Shown: positions 1 to 6,509, numbered from the stretch's first letter. The stretch is DNA of 6,710 nt from Kiritimatiellia bacterium (GCA_017411125.1 JAFPNP010000242.1:1-6710), one strand, 5' to 3'. Made by a program: numbers and translations. The notes: a model not told the origin generated them from the sequence alone.

Positions 1-71
1 GCCGGGCGCAGCGTGGCCTCCGCCGCTTCGGCGATTTCCCAGTCTTTCATCTTTGTTGGATCTAGTTTCAT
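1..71 (-). CDS. fhs: Formate-tetrahydrofolate ligase, N-terminal fragment (partial)
   Basis: Only the first 23 codons are in the window and the gene runs off the left edge. The peptide begins MKLDPTKMKDWEIAEAAE and continues to an LRP. A D-x-EIA-x-A near the N-terminus followed by a short gap and a P is how formate-tetrahydrofolate ligases begin (the family pattern is roughly 'sDIEIAqaa...kPI'). That enzyme makes 10-formyl-tetrahydrofolate from formate, THF and ATP in cytosolic one-carbon metabolism. The ATG at 71-69 is chosen because a purine-rich Shine-Dalgarno stretch (GGAAAGAGGTG, 75-85) sits just upstream. The Met at codon 8 is a possible alternative but has no such site. It is transcribed away from yebC. 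The identification rests on a very short peptide, so it is likely but not secure; all catalytic motifs lie outside the window. Confidence 0.6.
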   Translation of the reverse strand, partial: MKLDPTKMKDWEIAEAAEATLRP

Positions 72-95
72 AAACACCTCTTTCCAGATGCGGCT

Positions 96-104
96 ATTAT
101 ATCA
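96..104 (-). promoter_or_regulatory. Extended -10 promoter for fhs
   Basis: The minus strand reads TGATATAAT, a perfect TATAAT -10 box with a TGn extension. No good -35 hexamer stands 16-18 bases upstream, which fits an extended -10 promoter that does not need one. Transcription would start near base 89, leaving a leader of under 20 bases that contains the Shine-Dalgarno site. Confidence 0.65.
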
Positions 105-185
105 TATTTTCTCACTGCACTAGAGCGAAATTACATGCCGGGAATGCCGTGCCGACGCCAAGTGCGACGGAAGCGGCGAAAACGC

Positions 186-214
186 TTGCCATGGCCGCCG
201 CGTTTTGGTAAACT
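186..214 (+). promoter_or_regulatory. Sigma-70-type promoter for the yebC operon
   Basis: TTGCCA (186-191, five of six matches to the -35 consensus) is followed after 17 bases by TAAACT (209-214, four of six). TGG directly before the -10 gives a TGn extension. The predicted start is near base 221, with a leader of about 36 bases that carries AAGGAA at 244-249, seven bases from the yebC ATG. An 8-bp palindrome GCCATGGC (188-195) overlaps the -35 region; nothing shows it is an operator. Confidence 0.5.
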
Positions 215-256
215 ACTTCCTATCGATTTCACAATAAAAGGAAAAGGAACAACGAC

Positions 257-1021
257 ATGTCCGGTCACAGCCATTGGGCTACAATCAAGCGCGCGAAAGG
301 CGCAGCCGACGCGAAGAAGGGCAAAATCTTCTCGAAGCTCGGCAAGGAAATCACCATCGTCGTAAAGGCGAAAGGCGGCGATCCCAACACCAACCCCACC
401 CTCCGCACGCTCATCGCGAAGGCCAAGGCCGCGCAGATGCCGAACGACAACATCGACCGCGCCATCAAGAAGGGAACGGGCGAGCTGGAATCCGCCGCGC
501 TCGTGGACGCGACGTATGAAGGAATCAAAGGCGGCATCGCGATCGTCGTCAACGTGCTGACGGACAACAAGAACCGCGCCGCCGCCGAAGTGGGCAACGT
601 GTTCAAGAAGAACGGCACGGAATTCGCCAAGCAGGGTTCGGCGGGCCGCCTCTTCGACCGCATGGGCCAGATCATGATTCCCGCCGCCGACGGCGTGGAC
701 GAAGACAAGGTGACCGAAGTCGCGCTCGACGTGGGCGCCGAAGACGTGCTCTCCGAAGATGGCGGCTTCACGGTCAAGTGCCAGCCGAACGATTTCACCA
801 CCGTCATGGAAGGCATAAAGGCCGCCGGCATCAACGTAGATGAGGAAAATTCCTCCGTCGGCCTCATCCCCAACATGACCGCTCCCGTGAGCGACGTGGC
901 CGTGGCGAAAGCCATCAACAAGTTCGTGGACATGCTCGAAGATCTCGAGGACGTCCAGGACGTATACACGAACATGGAAACCACCGACGAAGTCGACGCC
1001 GCTCTCGAAGCGGAAGGCTGA
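257..1021 (+). CDS. yebC: YebC/PmpR-family translation factor or transcriptional regulator
   Basis: A 254-residue cytosolic protein of full YebC length. The N-terminus carries the family signature: GHSHWATIKRAKGAADAKKGKIFSK at residues 3-27, then KEIT, the NPTLR-x-LIAKAKAAQMPNDNIDRAIKKGTG block (46-75) and YEGIKGGIAIVV...LTDNKNR (88-107). The central stretch 113-135 (VFKKNGTEFAKQGSAGRLFD) is a diverged form of the usual glycine-rich 'GG-lg--GSV---F' segment, and the usual GPGG after YEG is KGG here. YebC proteins were first described as DNA-binding regulators (PmpR). Newer work shows that YebC-type proteins ease ribosome stalling at proline runs, so either role is possible. The start is supported by AAGGAA seven bases upstream and by alignment of MSGHS to the family N-terminus. 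It is first in an operon with the VOC gene (5-base gap) and murC-murB. Confidence 0.95.
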   Translation: MSGHSHWATIKRAKGAADAKKGKIFSKLGKEITIVVKAKGGDPNTNPTLRTLIAKAKAAQMPNDNIDRAIKKGTGELESAALVDATYEGIKGGIAIVVNVLTDNKNRAAAEVGNVFKKNGTEFAKQGSAGRLFDRMGQIMIPAADGVDEDKVTEVALDVGAEDVLSEDGGFTVKCQPNDFTTVMEGIKAAGINVDEENSSVGLIPNMTAPVSDVAVAKAINKFVDMLEDLEDVQDVYTNMETTDEVDAALEAEG

Positions 1022-1026
1022 ACGTC

Positions 1027-1389
1027 ATGAAACTGGAACACGTCGGCTACAACGTCGCGGAGCCCCAAAAGCTCATGGACTGGTGGTGCGCGAACCTGGG
1101 CTTCAAACAGGTTCACCCGGCGTTCATCGTGGATTCTTCTGGACATACGGCTCTGGAATTCTACCGCAACGACGCCGCACCGATTCCTGATTGGGCGCAC
1201 ATGGATCCGCTTTCGATGCATATCGCATTCCTCGCGGACGACGTGGATGCCGAGGCAGCCCGCTTGGTCGCCGCGGGCGCCACTCTGCTCGAAACCGTGC
1301 ACAAGCCCGGTTTCGACATGACGATGCTGCGCGATCCTTTCGGCATGGCAATCCAGTTCGTGAAACGCGGTACGCCCATTCTGGCATGA
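1027..1389 (+). CDS. VOC superfamily (glyoxalase/bleomycin-resistance fold) protein
   Basis: A 120-residue protein with two beta-alpha-beta-beta-beta modules. Module one opens with LEHVGYNV (3-10) and ends with ALEFY (42-46). Module two opens with SMHIAFLADDVD (63-74) and ends with LRDPFGMAIQFVKR (101-114), the typical 'DP-G--iE' ending. By position the four metal-ligand sites would be His5, Glu44, His65 and Gln110; the last is usually Glu, so metal binding may be altered. VOC enzymes include glyoxalase I, dioxygenases, epimerases and antibiotic-binding proteins, and the sequence does not say which this is. A GGAAGG site lies nine bases before the ATG, inside the last codons of yebC, and the stop overlaps the murC-murB start (ATGA). 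The tight coupling suggests co-expression, but no link to cell-wall synthesis is evident. Confidence 0.88.
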   Translation: MKLEHVGYNVAEPQKLMDWWCANLGFKQVHPAFIVDSSGHTALEFYRNDAAPIPDWAHMDPLSMHIAFLADDVDAEAARLVAAGATLLETVHKPGFDMTMLRDPFGMAIQFVKRGTPILA

Positions 1390-3407
1390 CAGGCGTACAT
1401 TTCATGGGTATAGGCGGCGTCGGCATGGCTGGCGTCGCCTTTCTGTTGAAAGCGGAAGGCCGCGAAGTCTCCGGCTGCGATCTTTACGCCACGCCGAGAA
1501 CCAAGTGGCTGGAGAAGAACGGCATCCCCGTTTCCGCCGGACACTCCGCCGCGCACATTGAAAATTCCGTCGGCGAACTCGTGATCACTCCCGCCGTCCC
1601 GCCCGGCAGCCCCGAACTCGCGGCCGCGCGCGCCGCAGGATTGCCGGTCCGCCGGCGCGGCGAAGTGCTCGCGTCCCTCGTGAACGCCGCCGACGGCGTC
1701 GCCGTCTGCGGCACGCACGGGAAAACGACGACCGCCACTTTCACGGCCCGCCTGCTCCGGAACCTCGGCGCCGATCCGTCCTGGTGCATCGGCGGAGAAA
1801 CTGGAACCATGCCCGTCGCCGGAACGGGGAAAGGCCCGCTCGTCGTGGAGGCCGACGAGTCGGACGGCACCCTCGCGCTGTACCGTCCGCGCACGCTCGT
1901 GCTGAACGCCGTGGACTTCGACCATCTGGAGCACTTCAAGTCGAAAGAGGACTACTTCGACTGCTACCGCACCGCGATACGCCAGACGTCCGGCGTCGTC
2001 GTAGTCTGCGCCGACCATCCGAAGGCTCTTGCGCTAGCCCGCGAAGCGCGTCCGCCGAAACTCGTCACTTTCGGCTTCTCGCCGGACGCGCAGGTAAACG
2101 CCGCCGACTGGCCGGACCTGCCCGTCCTCGGGCGCCACAACGTCCTCAACGCCCTCGCCGCGATCGCGGTCGCGCTGGAGCGCGGCTTCGGTCGCGAACA
2201 AATCGCCGCCGCCCTTCCAGACGCCTTGTCCGCCCTTCCCGACCGCCGCTTCGAACTGGTGGCCGAATCCGGCGGCGTCCGCGTGTACACCGACTATGCG
2301 CACCATCCGGCGGAACTGAAATGCGCGATCGGCATGGCGCGCGCGCTCGGGCCGGGGCGCGTCCGCGTCTTGTTCCAGCCGCACCGCTATTCGCGTACGA
2401 AGGCCCTACGCAGCGAATTTCCGCCCGCATTCGCGGAAGCGGACGAAACGGTGCTCGCCCCGGTCTATCCCGCGTTCGAGGAACCGATTCCCGGCGGCGA
2501 CATCGCCGACCTCTACGCCGCATTCCGCGAACTGCGGCTGAACGCGATGCTGGCCCGTTCGCCGGAAGAGGGATGGAAGCACCTTTTCCTGTCGGCTCGC
2601 CCCGGAGACGTCCTCATGCTCCTCGGCGCCGGAAGCATCATCGACCTGGTGCCGCGGGTCGTGTCCGAAATGAGGGACTCCACGTTCCAGGCCCGCGAAT
2701 GGACGCCGCTTGCGCCGCGTTCGTTTTTCCGGACGGGCGGCAAGACGTGCGGCGGCGGCGGCAAGGTGATAGTCGGCATGGGATCGAACACCTGGTTCAG
2801 CGACTGCGCGACCGACGTGGAGATCGTGACGGCTCCGCCGGGATGCCCCGCGTCCCGCCCCGGCGCCGCCCTTCTAGCCGACCACCCGGAACTAGCCTTC
2901 ATGGCCGGAATCCCGGGCACGGTGGGCGGCTGGACGAAAATGAACGCCGGCGCGTTCGGCGATTCGTTCGGCAACCACGTGGAATCCGTGGATGTGGTCC
3001 TGGCGGACGGAAGCGCGCGCACGATCCCCGCCCGCGAATGCGGTTTCGCGTACAGGAGTTCCGCAATCCCCGGGCTGATAACGTCCGTGACGCTCAAACC
3101 GGCCGGCGGCGCAACAGGTTCACCGTCGCGCTACCTTGCGCAACGCAAGCGTTTTCCGCCGCGCACGTGCGGCAGCGTGTTCAAGAATCCTCCGGGAGCA
3201 TTGGCCGGCAAGTTGCTCGACGAGGCCGGATGCAAATTCCTGCGCGTCGGCGGGGCCGCCGTATGGCAGGAGCATGCGAACGTAATCGTGGCAGAAGAAG
3301 GCTGCACGTCTTCGGACATCCTCGCCCTCGCGCGCCTCATGGCGGCGCGGGTGCGCGACCGGTTCGGGATTGCCCTGGAACCGGAGATCCGCGGCCTCGA
3401 AGTCTGA
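1386..3407 (+). CDS. murC-murB: MurC-MurB fusion: UDP-MurNAc-L-alanine ligase / UDP-GlcNAc-enolpyruvate reductase
   Basis: A 673-residue cytosolic enzyme fused in one frame. Residues 1-428 are MurC, which joins L-Ala to UDP-MurNAc using ATP. Visible motifs are GIGGVGM (8-14), the P-loop GTHGKTTT (109-116), EADESDG (155-161), DFDHLEHF (177-184), LGRHNVLNALAAI (248-260), YTDYAHHPAEL (301-311), PHRYSRTKA (332-340) and GDVLMLLGAGSI (407-418). Residues 429-673 are MurB, which reduces UDP-GlcNAc-enolpyruvate with NADPH through FAD. Its motifs are GMGSN (464-468), MAGIPGTVGG (506-515), MNAGAFG (519-525), FAYRSS (554-559), CGSVFKNP (595-602), AGKLLDEAG (607-615), EHANVIV (629-635) and LEPEIR (664-669). 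The likely catalytic residues Arg557, Ser597 and Glu665 or Glu667 are present. The MurB half is short (about 245 residues against 280-340) because its FAD-binding part is compressed. The start overlaps the VOC stop (ATGA) with no clear Shine-Dalgarno site, so translational coupling is likely. The next in-frame Met, residue 7, would remove part of the nucleotide-binding strand. No internal ribosome site precedes the MurB half. A MurB/MurC fusion enzyme is known from Verrucomicrobium spinosum. Confidence 0.95.
   Translation: MTGVHFMGIGGVGMAGVAFLLKAEGREVSGCDLYATPRTKWLEKNGIPVSAGHSAAHIENSVGELVITPAVPPGSPELAAARAAGLPVRRRGEVLASLVNAADGVAVCGTHGKTTTATFTARLLRNLGADPSWCIGGETGTMPVAGTGKGPLVVEADESDGTLALYRPRTLVLNAVDFDHLEHFKSKEDYFDCYRTAIRQTSGVVVVCADHPKALALAREARPPKLVTFGFSPDAQVNAADWPDLPVLGRHNVLNALAAIAVALERGFGREQIAAALPDALSALPDRRFELVAESGGVRVYTDYAHHPAELKCAIGMARALGPGRVRVLFQPHRYSRTKALRSEFPPAFAEADETVLAPVYPAFEEPIPGGDIADLYAAFRELRLNAMLARSPEEGWKHLFLSARPGDVLMLLGAGSIIDLVPRVVSEMRDSTFQAREWTPLAPRSFFRTGGKTCGGGGKVIVGMGSNTWFSDCATDVEIVTAPPGCPASRPGAALLADHPELAFMAGIPGTVGGWTKMNAGAFGDSFGNHVESVDVVLADGSARTIPARECGFAYRSSAIPGLITSVTLKPAGGATGSPSRYLAQRKRFPPRTCGSVFKNPPGALAGKLLDEAGCKFLRVGGAAVWQEHANVIVAEEGCTSSDILALARLMAARVRDRFGIALEPEIRGLEV
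2751..2762 (+). repeat. (GGC)4 trinucleotide repeat inside the MurB half
   Basis: Four in-frame GGC codons encode Gly456-Gly459. They lie between RTGGKT (449-454) and KVIVGMGSN (460-468), where MurB proteins normally carry about 25 more residues of the FAD-binding domain. The run is short and may be chance in GC-rich DNA. Confidence 0.6.
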
Positions 3408-3416
3408 CGCGTCAGA
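3403..3416. repeat. Perfect 14-bp palindrome holding both convergent stop codons
   Basis: TCTGACGCGTCAGA is identical to its reverse complement. It contains the TGA of murC-murB (3405-3407) and, on the other strand, the TGA of the lipoprotein gene (3412-3414). As RNA it could form only a 5-bp stem with a CGCG loop, and no T-run follows in either direction, so it does not look like a standard intrinsic terminator. I found no other terminator at this junction. Confidence 0.6.
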
Positions 3417-4374
3417 ACTCTATCGTCGCGACAACCGGGAAATGGTCCGACGGATACAGCTTCGTTCCCGGGCGAGGCGAATCGACCGTTTCGTAGCCAA
3501 GCACCCGCGTTCCCGGCGTCACGTAAATATAGTCAATGCGCGCTCCATACTCCTCCGGCTTGCGGCCCGTGCCGTCCGGCGAGCCGGAAATCGCGTTGCG
3601 GACACCCGGCGCGACGGCGAGCGCGGCGGCGGTCGAAACTTCGCGCTCTTTCCAGCTCCATCCGTTGAACGTGCGCCAGCTGCCCTTGGGCAGCGTCTCG
3701 CTCGCGTACAGCGCATTGGCCAGCACGCCGGACACCGCAATCGCAGGCGCGTCCGTCTCCCGGCAGTTGTGGTCGCCCGTGAACACTATCGGCGCGCCTT
3801 CCCCGAATTCCTTCATGCGTTCGAGGATAAGCATCATGCCCTTCTCTCGCGCAAGAGCGCTCACGTGGTCGGTGTGGGTGTTGGCAAAGCAGAACTTGCC
3901 GCCGGTGCGTTTGTCGCGCAGTATCGCGTAGGAGCACACCCTGGGGCACGCCGCGCCCCAACCTTTCAATCCGGGGACGTCCGGCGTTTCGGAAAGCCAG
4001 AACGTACCGCTTTTCAGCATTTCGAACCTGTCCTTGCGGTAGTACACGGGCGACGCCTCGCCGCTCGCGCGGTCCGCGTTGCGGTATTCGCCCACGTATC
4101 CGTATTCCGGCAGCCGTTCGCACAGAAACGCGGTCTGCTCCGGCACCACTTCCTGGAGGCCGAACACGTCCAAGTCCATTTTTCTGACGAGCGCGGCGAG
4201 GTCTTCCCTGCGCTCGGCCCACGCGTTCGGGGTTTTCTTGTCCGCCCCGCCCGTGCGGATGTTGTAGCTTCCAACGCGCAGGGCGTTCGAATCGGCGCAG
4301 CCTGCGGCAAGCGCCGCCAATGCGCCGGCGAGACACGCCAGCAGCGTTCTTCTGTCCATCTTCATTTCCATCAT
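3412..4374 (-). CDS. Lipid-anchored endonuclease/exonuclease/phosphatase (EEP) family protein
   Basis: A 320-residue exported hydrolase of the DNase I-like fold. The N-terminus has DRRTLL (7-12), a hydrophobic stretch and a lipobox LAAGC with Cys26 as the predicted lipidated residue. The twin Arg leaves Tat export possible. Catalytic motifs follow in family order: SYNIR (36-40, Asn38), LQEV (73-76, Glu75), YYRKDRFEML (111-120), FWLSETPDVPG (125-135), NTHTDH (165-170), FTGDHN (198-203, Asp201 and Asn203), RIDYIYV (279-285, Asp281) and the terminal SDHFPVV (309-315). The metal and catalytic positions therefore look intact. The pattern resembles the EEP-1 type subgroup of metal-dependent phosphodiesterases, whose substrates are mostly unknown; nucleic acid, phospholipid or sugar phosphate are all open. 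The ATG overlaps the pilT stop (ATGA) and a GGAGA site lies about seven bases upstream, so it is the third gene of the operon. Met2, Met4 and Met6 are alternative starts and would keep the signal peptide. Confidence 0.9.
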   Translation of the reverse strand: MMEMKMDRRTLLACLAGALAALAAGCADSNALRVGSYNIRTGGADKKTPNAWAERREDLAALVRKMDLDVFGLQEVVPEQTAFLCERLPEYGYVGEYRNADRASGEASPVYYRKDRFEMLKSGTFWLSETPDVPGLKGWGAACPRVCSYAILRDKRTGGKFCFANTHTDHVSALAREKGMMLILERMKEFGEGAPIVFTGDHNCRETDAPAIAVSGVLANALYASETLPKGSWRTFNGWSWKEREVSTAAALAVAPGVRNAISGSPDGTGRKPEEYGARIDYIYVTPGTRVLGYETVDSPRPGTKLYPSDHFPVVATIEF

Positions 4375-5477
4375 GCGTTCTCTCCGTACAACCGGCGCTG
4401 AAGGGTTTCGGGGCTGCGCGCAAGCGCGTAGGCGACCCGCTCCTCTATGGCGCCTGAAGAAACAAGTTCAGCGAGCGAATCCTCTATCGGATGCATTCCC
4501 ACGTTGCCGCCTGTCTCTATCGCAGACGGCAATTGCGACGTCCGCCCTGTAGCGATGAGATTCGCGACGCCGGTGGTGTTCACCATGACCTCCGTGACCG
4601 CGTGGCGCCGTCTGCCGTCGACGGAGGGCGCCAGGTGCTGCGCCACTATGCCGCGCAGCACCATCGCGAGCTGCCGGCGGGCGGAGTTCTGCTCGTCCGC
4701 CGGAAACATCGATATCAAACGCTCCACGGCGCCGGGACAATCGCCCGCATGAAGGGTCGTGAACACCAGATGGCCCGTCTCGGCGGCGCGGAGCGCCGTC
4801 CGCACCGTATCCAGATCGCGTATCTCGCCGACGAGAATCACGTCGGGATCCTGTCGCATGGCCTCGACGAGCGCGTCGTTGAAACTGCGGGCGTCGCGCC
4901 CTACCTGGCGCTGGTTCACGAGGGCAATCTTCGACGGGTGGAGAAATTCGATAGGATCCTCGACCGTCACGATGAAACATTCGCGGGTCGAGTTGATGCT
5001 GTCGACGAGCGTGGCGAGCGTGGTGGACTTTCCGCTGCCGGTCGGACCGGTCACTATCACGAGGCCGTCGCGTTCCTGGCAGAAATCGACGACATTGCGA
5101 GGCAGCCCGAGCTCGGAAACCGACCGGAACGTGCCGTCGAGCCGTCGAAGCGCAACCGCAGTGCGGTCTTGCTGACGGAACAGGTTGAAACGGTAGCGCT
5201 GCCCGTCGGGCGCGGTCACCGCCCCATCGATCGCGCCGTCGCGGATCAAGGTTTTTCTGACGCGCTCCGTTCCGTCCGGGCATCCGAGAGGCAACGTGGA
5301 CAATCCAAGCTCCATCGCGATGTCGTCCACGGCGCGGGCGTCCAGCGCCTCGAATTCAGGACGGGGCGACAACCGTCCCTGCACGCGGAAACGCGGCGGC
5401 TCGTCTACGGAAAGGTGGACGTCGCTCGCCCCGTAGCCTGCGCAGTATGCGAAAAGGTTTTCAAGAGCCGGAGTCAC
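4371..5477 (-). CDS. pilT: PilT-family type IV pilus twitching/retraction ATPase
   Basis: A 368-residue cytosolic hexameric-type secretion ATPase. An N-terminal PAS-like domain opens with GASDVHLSVDEPPRFRVQG (16-34), matching the 'ASDlHls-g-pP--RvdG' start of PilT. The ATPase core has Walker A GPTGSGKSTT (144-153), the Asp box VEDPIEF (172-178), Walker B DVILVGEIRD (212-221) and the His box TGHLVFTTLHAGD (234-246). The C-terminal NLIATGRTSQL (306-316) corresponds to the PilT 'NLIREGK--Q' motif, which argues for PilT or PilU rather than the assembly ATPase PilB. Such proteins power pilus retraction for twitching and DNA uptake. No other pilus gene lies in the window. The start is GTG, supported by GGAGG six bases upstream and a four-base GTGA overlap with the preceding membrane-protein gene; the stop overlaps the EEP lipoprotein start. 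Which paralogue this is cannot be told from here. Confidence 0.93.
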   Translation of the reverse strand: MTPALENLFAYCAGYGASDVHLSVDEPPRFRVQGRLSPRPEFEALDARAVDDIAMELGLSTLPLGCPDGTERVRKTLIRDGAIDGAVTAPDGQRYRFNLFRQQDRTAVALRRLDGTFRSVSELGLPRNVVDFCQERDGLVIVTGPTGSGKSTTLATLVDSINSTRECFIVTVEDPIEFLHPSKIALVNQRQVGRDARSFNDALVEAMRQDPDVILVGEIRDLDTVRTALRAAETGHLVFTTLHAGDCPGAVERLISMFPADEQNSARRQLAMVLRGIVAQHLAPSVDGRRRHAVTEVMVNTTGVANLIATGRTSQLPSAIETGGNVGMHPIEDSLAELVSSGAIEERVAYALARSPETLQRRLYGENA

Positions 5478-6502
5478 CGAGAGCCTCCGCTCTTGCGTCG
5501 TATCACGATCCGTCCCTCGTTCAAAAGCGCGTCGATGGAAGGTTTGCCCTTGCTCCCCGAATCGAGTTTGTTGCCGCTTTCACGTCCGGCGAATGCGCTG
5601 GTCTCTTTCGACTTATCCAGTTCCGGGAATGCCACCTCCATTGCTTTACGTATTGCGGCGCGGTCCAGCGTCTTGCCAAACGGCAGCGAGAGGATGCGCT
5701 TTTCAAGCCTGTAGCCCTTGCGGAAGAACACGTCGTACGCAAACGAAGCCGTTGAGATGCCGCGCTTGCGGATTGCATCGCAAAGGCCGCCCAGATCTTG
5801 CTTGGCTGGATCGATCGTCACGCCGTTGACGGGCGGCGGCACGTTCAACTCCCATCTGCCATTGCCGAGCGGACTGTAGTAACAGCAAGATCCTCTCGTG
5901 AGAAGAAACGGATGCCGTGACGCAATGTTCCTGAAATCGTCGCTTTTCACCTCCACCGTTCTGTCGCGGCCGTCAAACCGCGACACGTGGAGCTCGTTGC
6001 CCGGCAGCGCCCGTATTTCGTATAAATCCTCGCCGGCGCTCCCGCCAGATACGATGCACGAAAACCACGTTTCTTCCGTGACTTTGGCGGGCAGGTCCGA
6101 TGCCGGCGCCTGAGCAATCAGCAAAAGCGACGCCCCTCGAAAACGCTCCTGCGCGATTTGATGCCGCTTGGCGCTTTGCTTGGCGTTTTCCATCTGGATG
6201 CGTTTCGTTTCCTCGCGTTGGGCCTGCAGCTTTTTCTCCTCCAGCGCATGCTGGTACTTTACGTATGCGAACCATCCTGCGATGGCAATGATGACGATTA
6301 CGCCGGCCATGCGTACCATGTCGCGCAGAAACGCAGCCCTTTCGGACTTCTGCCTGTTGCGCGCCACGGCCGCGGAGCGCGCGGCGATCATCGCGGCGCA
6401 GTCCGTCCTCGCGTTCCCCGCTTCCGGAGACCGCTCCTGCTGAATCTGCTGCGGCACGCCGTCCGGCCGCTTGTTCAATGAAAGAGGTCGTTCAAAATCC
6501 AT
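5474..6502 (-). CDS. Unrecognised single-pass membrane protein with coiled coil, upstream of pilT
   Basis: From the chosen ATG this is 342 residues of no family I recognise. Residues 1-62 are polar and rich in Arg, Gln and Ala. Residues about 65-82 (MAGVIVIIAIAGWFAYVKY) are one transmembrane helix. Residues 84-121 are highly charged with heptad-like spacing, probably a coiled coil. Residues 145-300 look globular, with a Cys pair at 206-207 and a PPP at 222-224. The tail 300-342 is polar, then Lys/Arg-rich (IVIRRKSGGSR). Positive charge before the helix suggests N-in, C-out topology, with the coiled coil and globular part outside the inner membrane. The stop overlaps the pilT GTG (GTGA), so the two are probably made together, and a role alongside the PilT motor is an inference. 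The frame stays open upstream to a TTG at 6595 and an ATG at 6562, but a strong promoter lies just before the ATG at 6502, so that start is preferred. Confidence 0.75.
   Translation of the reverse strand: MDFERPLSLNKRPDGVPQQIQQERSPEAGNARTDCAAMIAARSAAVARNRQKSERAAFLRDMVRMAGVIVIIAIAGWFAYVKYQHALEEKKLQAQREETKRIQMENAKQSAKRHQIAQERFRGASLLLIAQAPASDLPAKVTEETWFSCIVSGGSAGEDLYEIRALPGNELHVSRFDGRDRTVEVKSDDFRNIASRHPFLLTRGSCCYYSPLGNGRWELNVPPPVNGVTIDPAKQDLGGLCDAIRKRGISTASFAYDVFFRKGYRLEKRILSLPFGKTLDRAAIRKAMEVAFPELDKSKETSAFAGRESGNKLDSGSKGKPSIDALLNEGRIVIRRKSGGSR
5484..5488 (-). promoter_or_regulatory. Ribosome binding site fixing the GTG start of pilT
   Basis: A perfect GGAGG on the minus strand lies six bases before the GTG at 5477-5475, inside the last codons of the upstream gene. 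It decides in favour of the GTG start, which also aligns with the PilT N-terminus. Confidence 0.8.
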
Positions 6503-6509
6503 GGCGCGA

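Noticed and set aside
188..195. GCCATGGC palindrome as an operator for yebC
   Set aside because: Eight-base palindromes are common in GC-rich DNA and no second copy was seen near the promoters.
135..365. Small plus-strand ORF starting before yebC
   Set aside because: It runs through the promoter and then out of frame into yebC, is extremely Arg/Lys-rich and has no ribosome binding site.
265..1302. Long minus-strand ORF of 345 codons opposite yebC and the VOC gene
   Set aside because: It is low-complexity Ser/Ala-rich, the typical antisense shadow of a GC-rich gene, with no recognisable domain.
2670..2672. Internal ATG as a separate start for MurB
   Set aside because: No Shine-Dalgarno site precedes it and the frame is continuous with MurC, so separate translation is unlikely.
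1784..3496. 570-codon plus-strand ORF in another frame of murC-murB
   Set aside because: The product is mostly Arg/Pro repeats from GC-rich codons read out of frame, and the murC-murB frame carries all family motifs.
3370..4401. 343-codon plus-strand ORF opposite the EEP gene
   Set aside because: It is Arg/Val/Ala-rich without motifs, while the opposite strand has a full EEP domain.
4491..5714. 407-codon plus-strand ORF opposite pilT
   Set aside because: It is an antisense shadow; the minus strand has complete Walker, Asp and His boxes.
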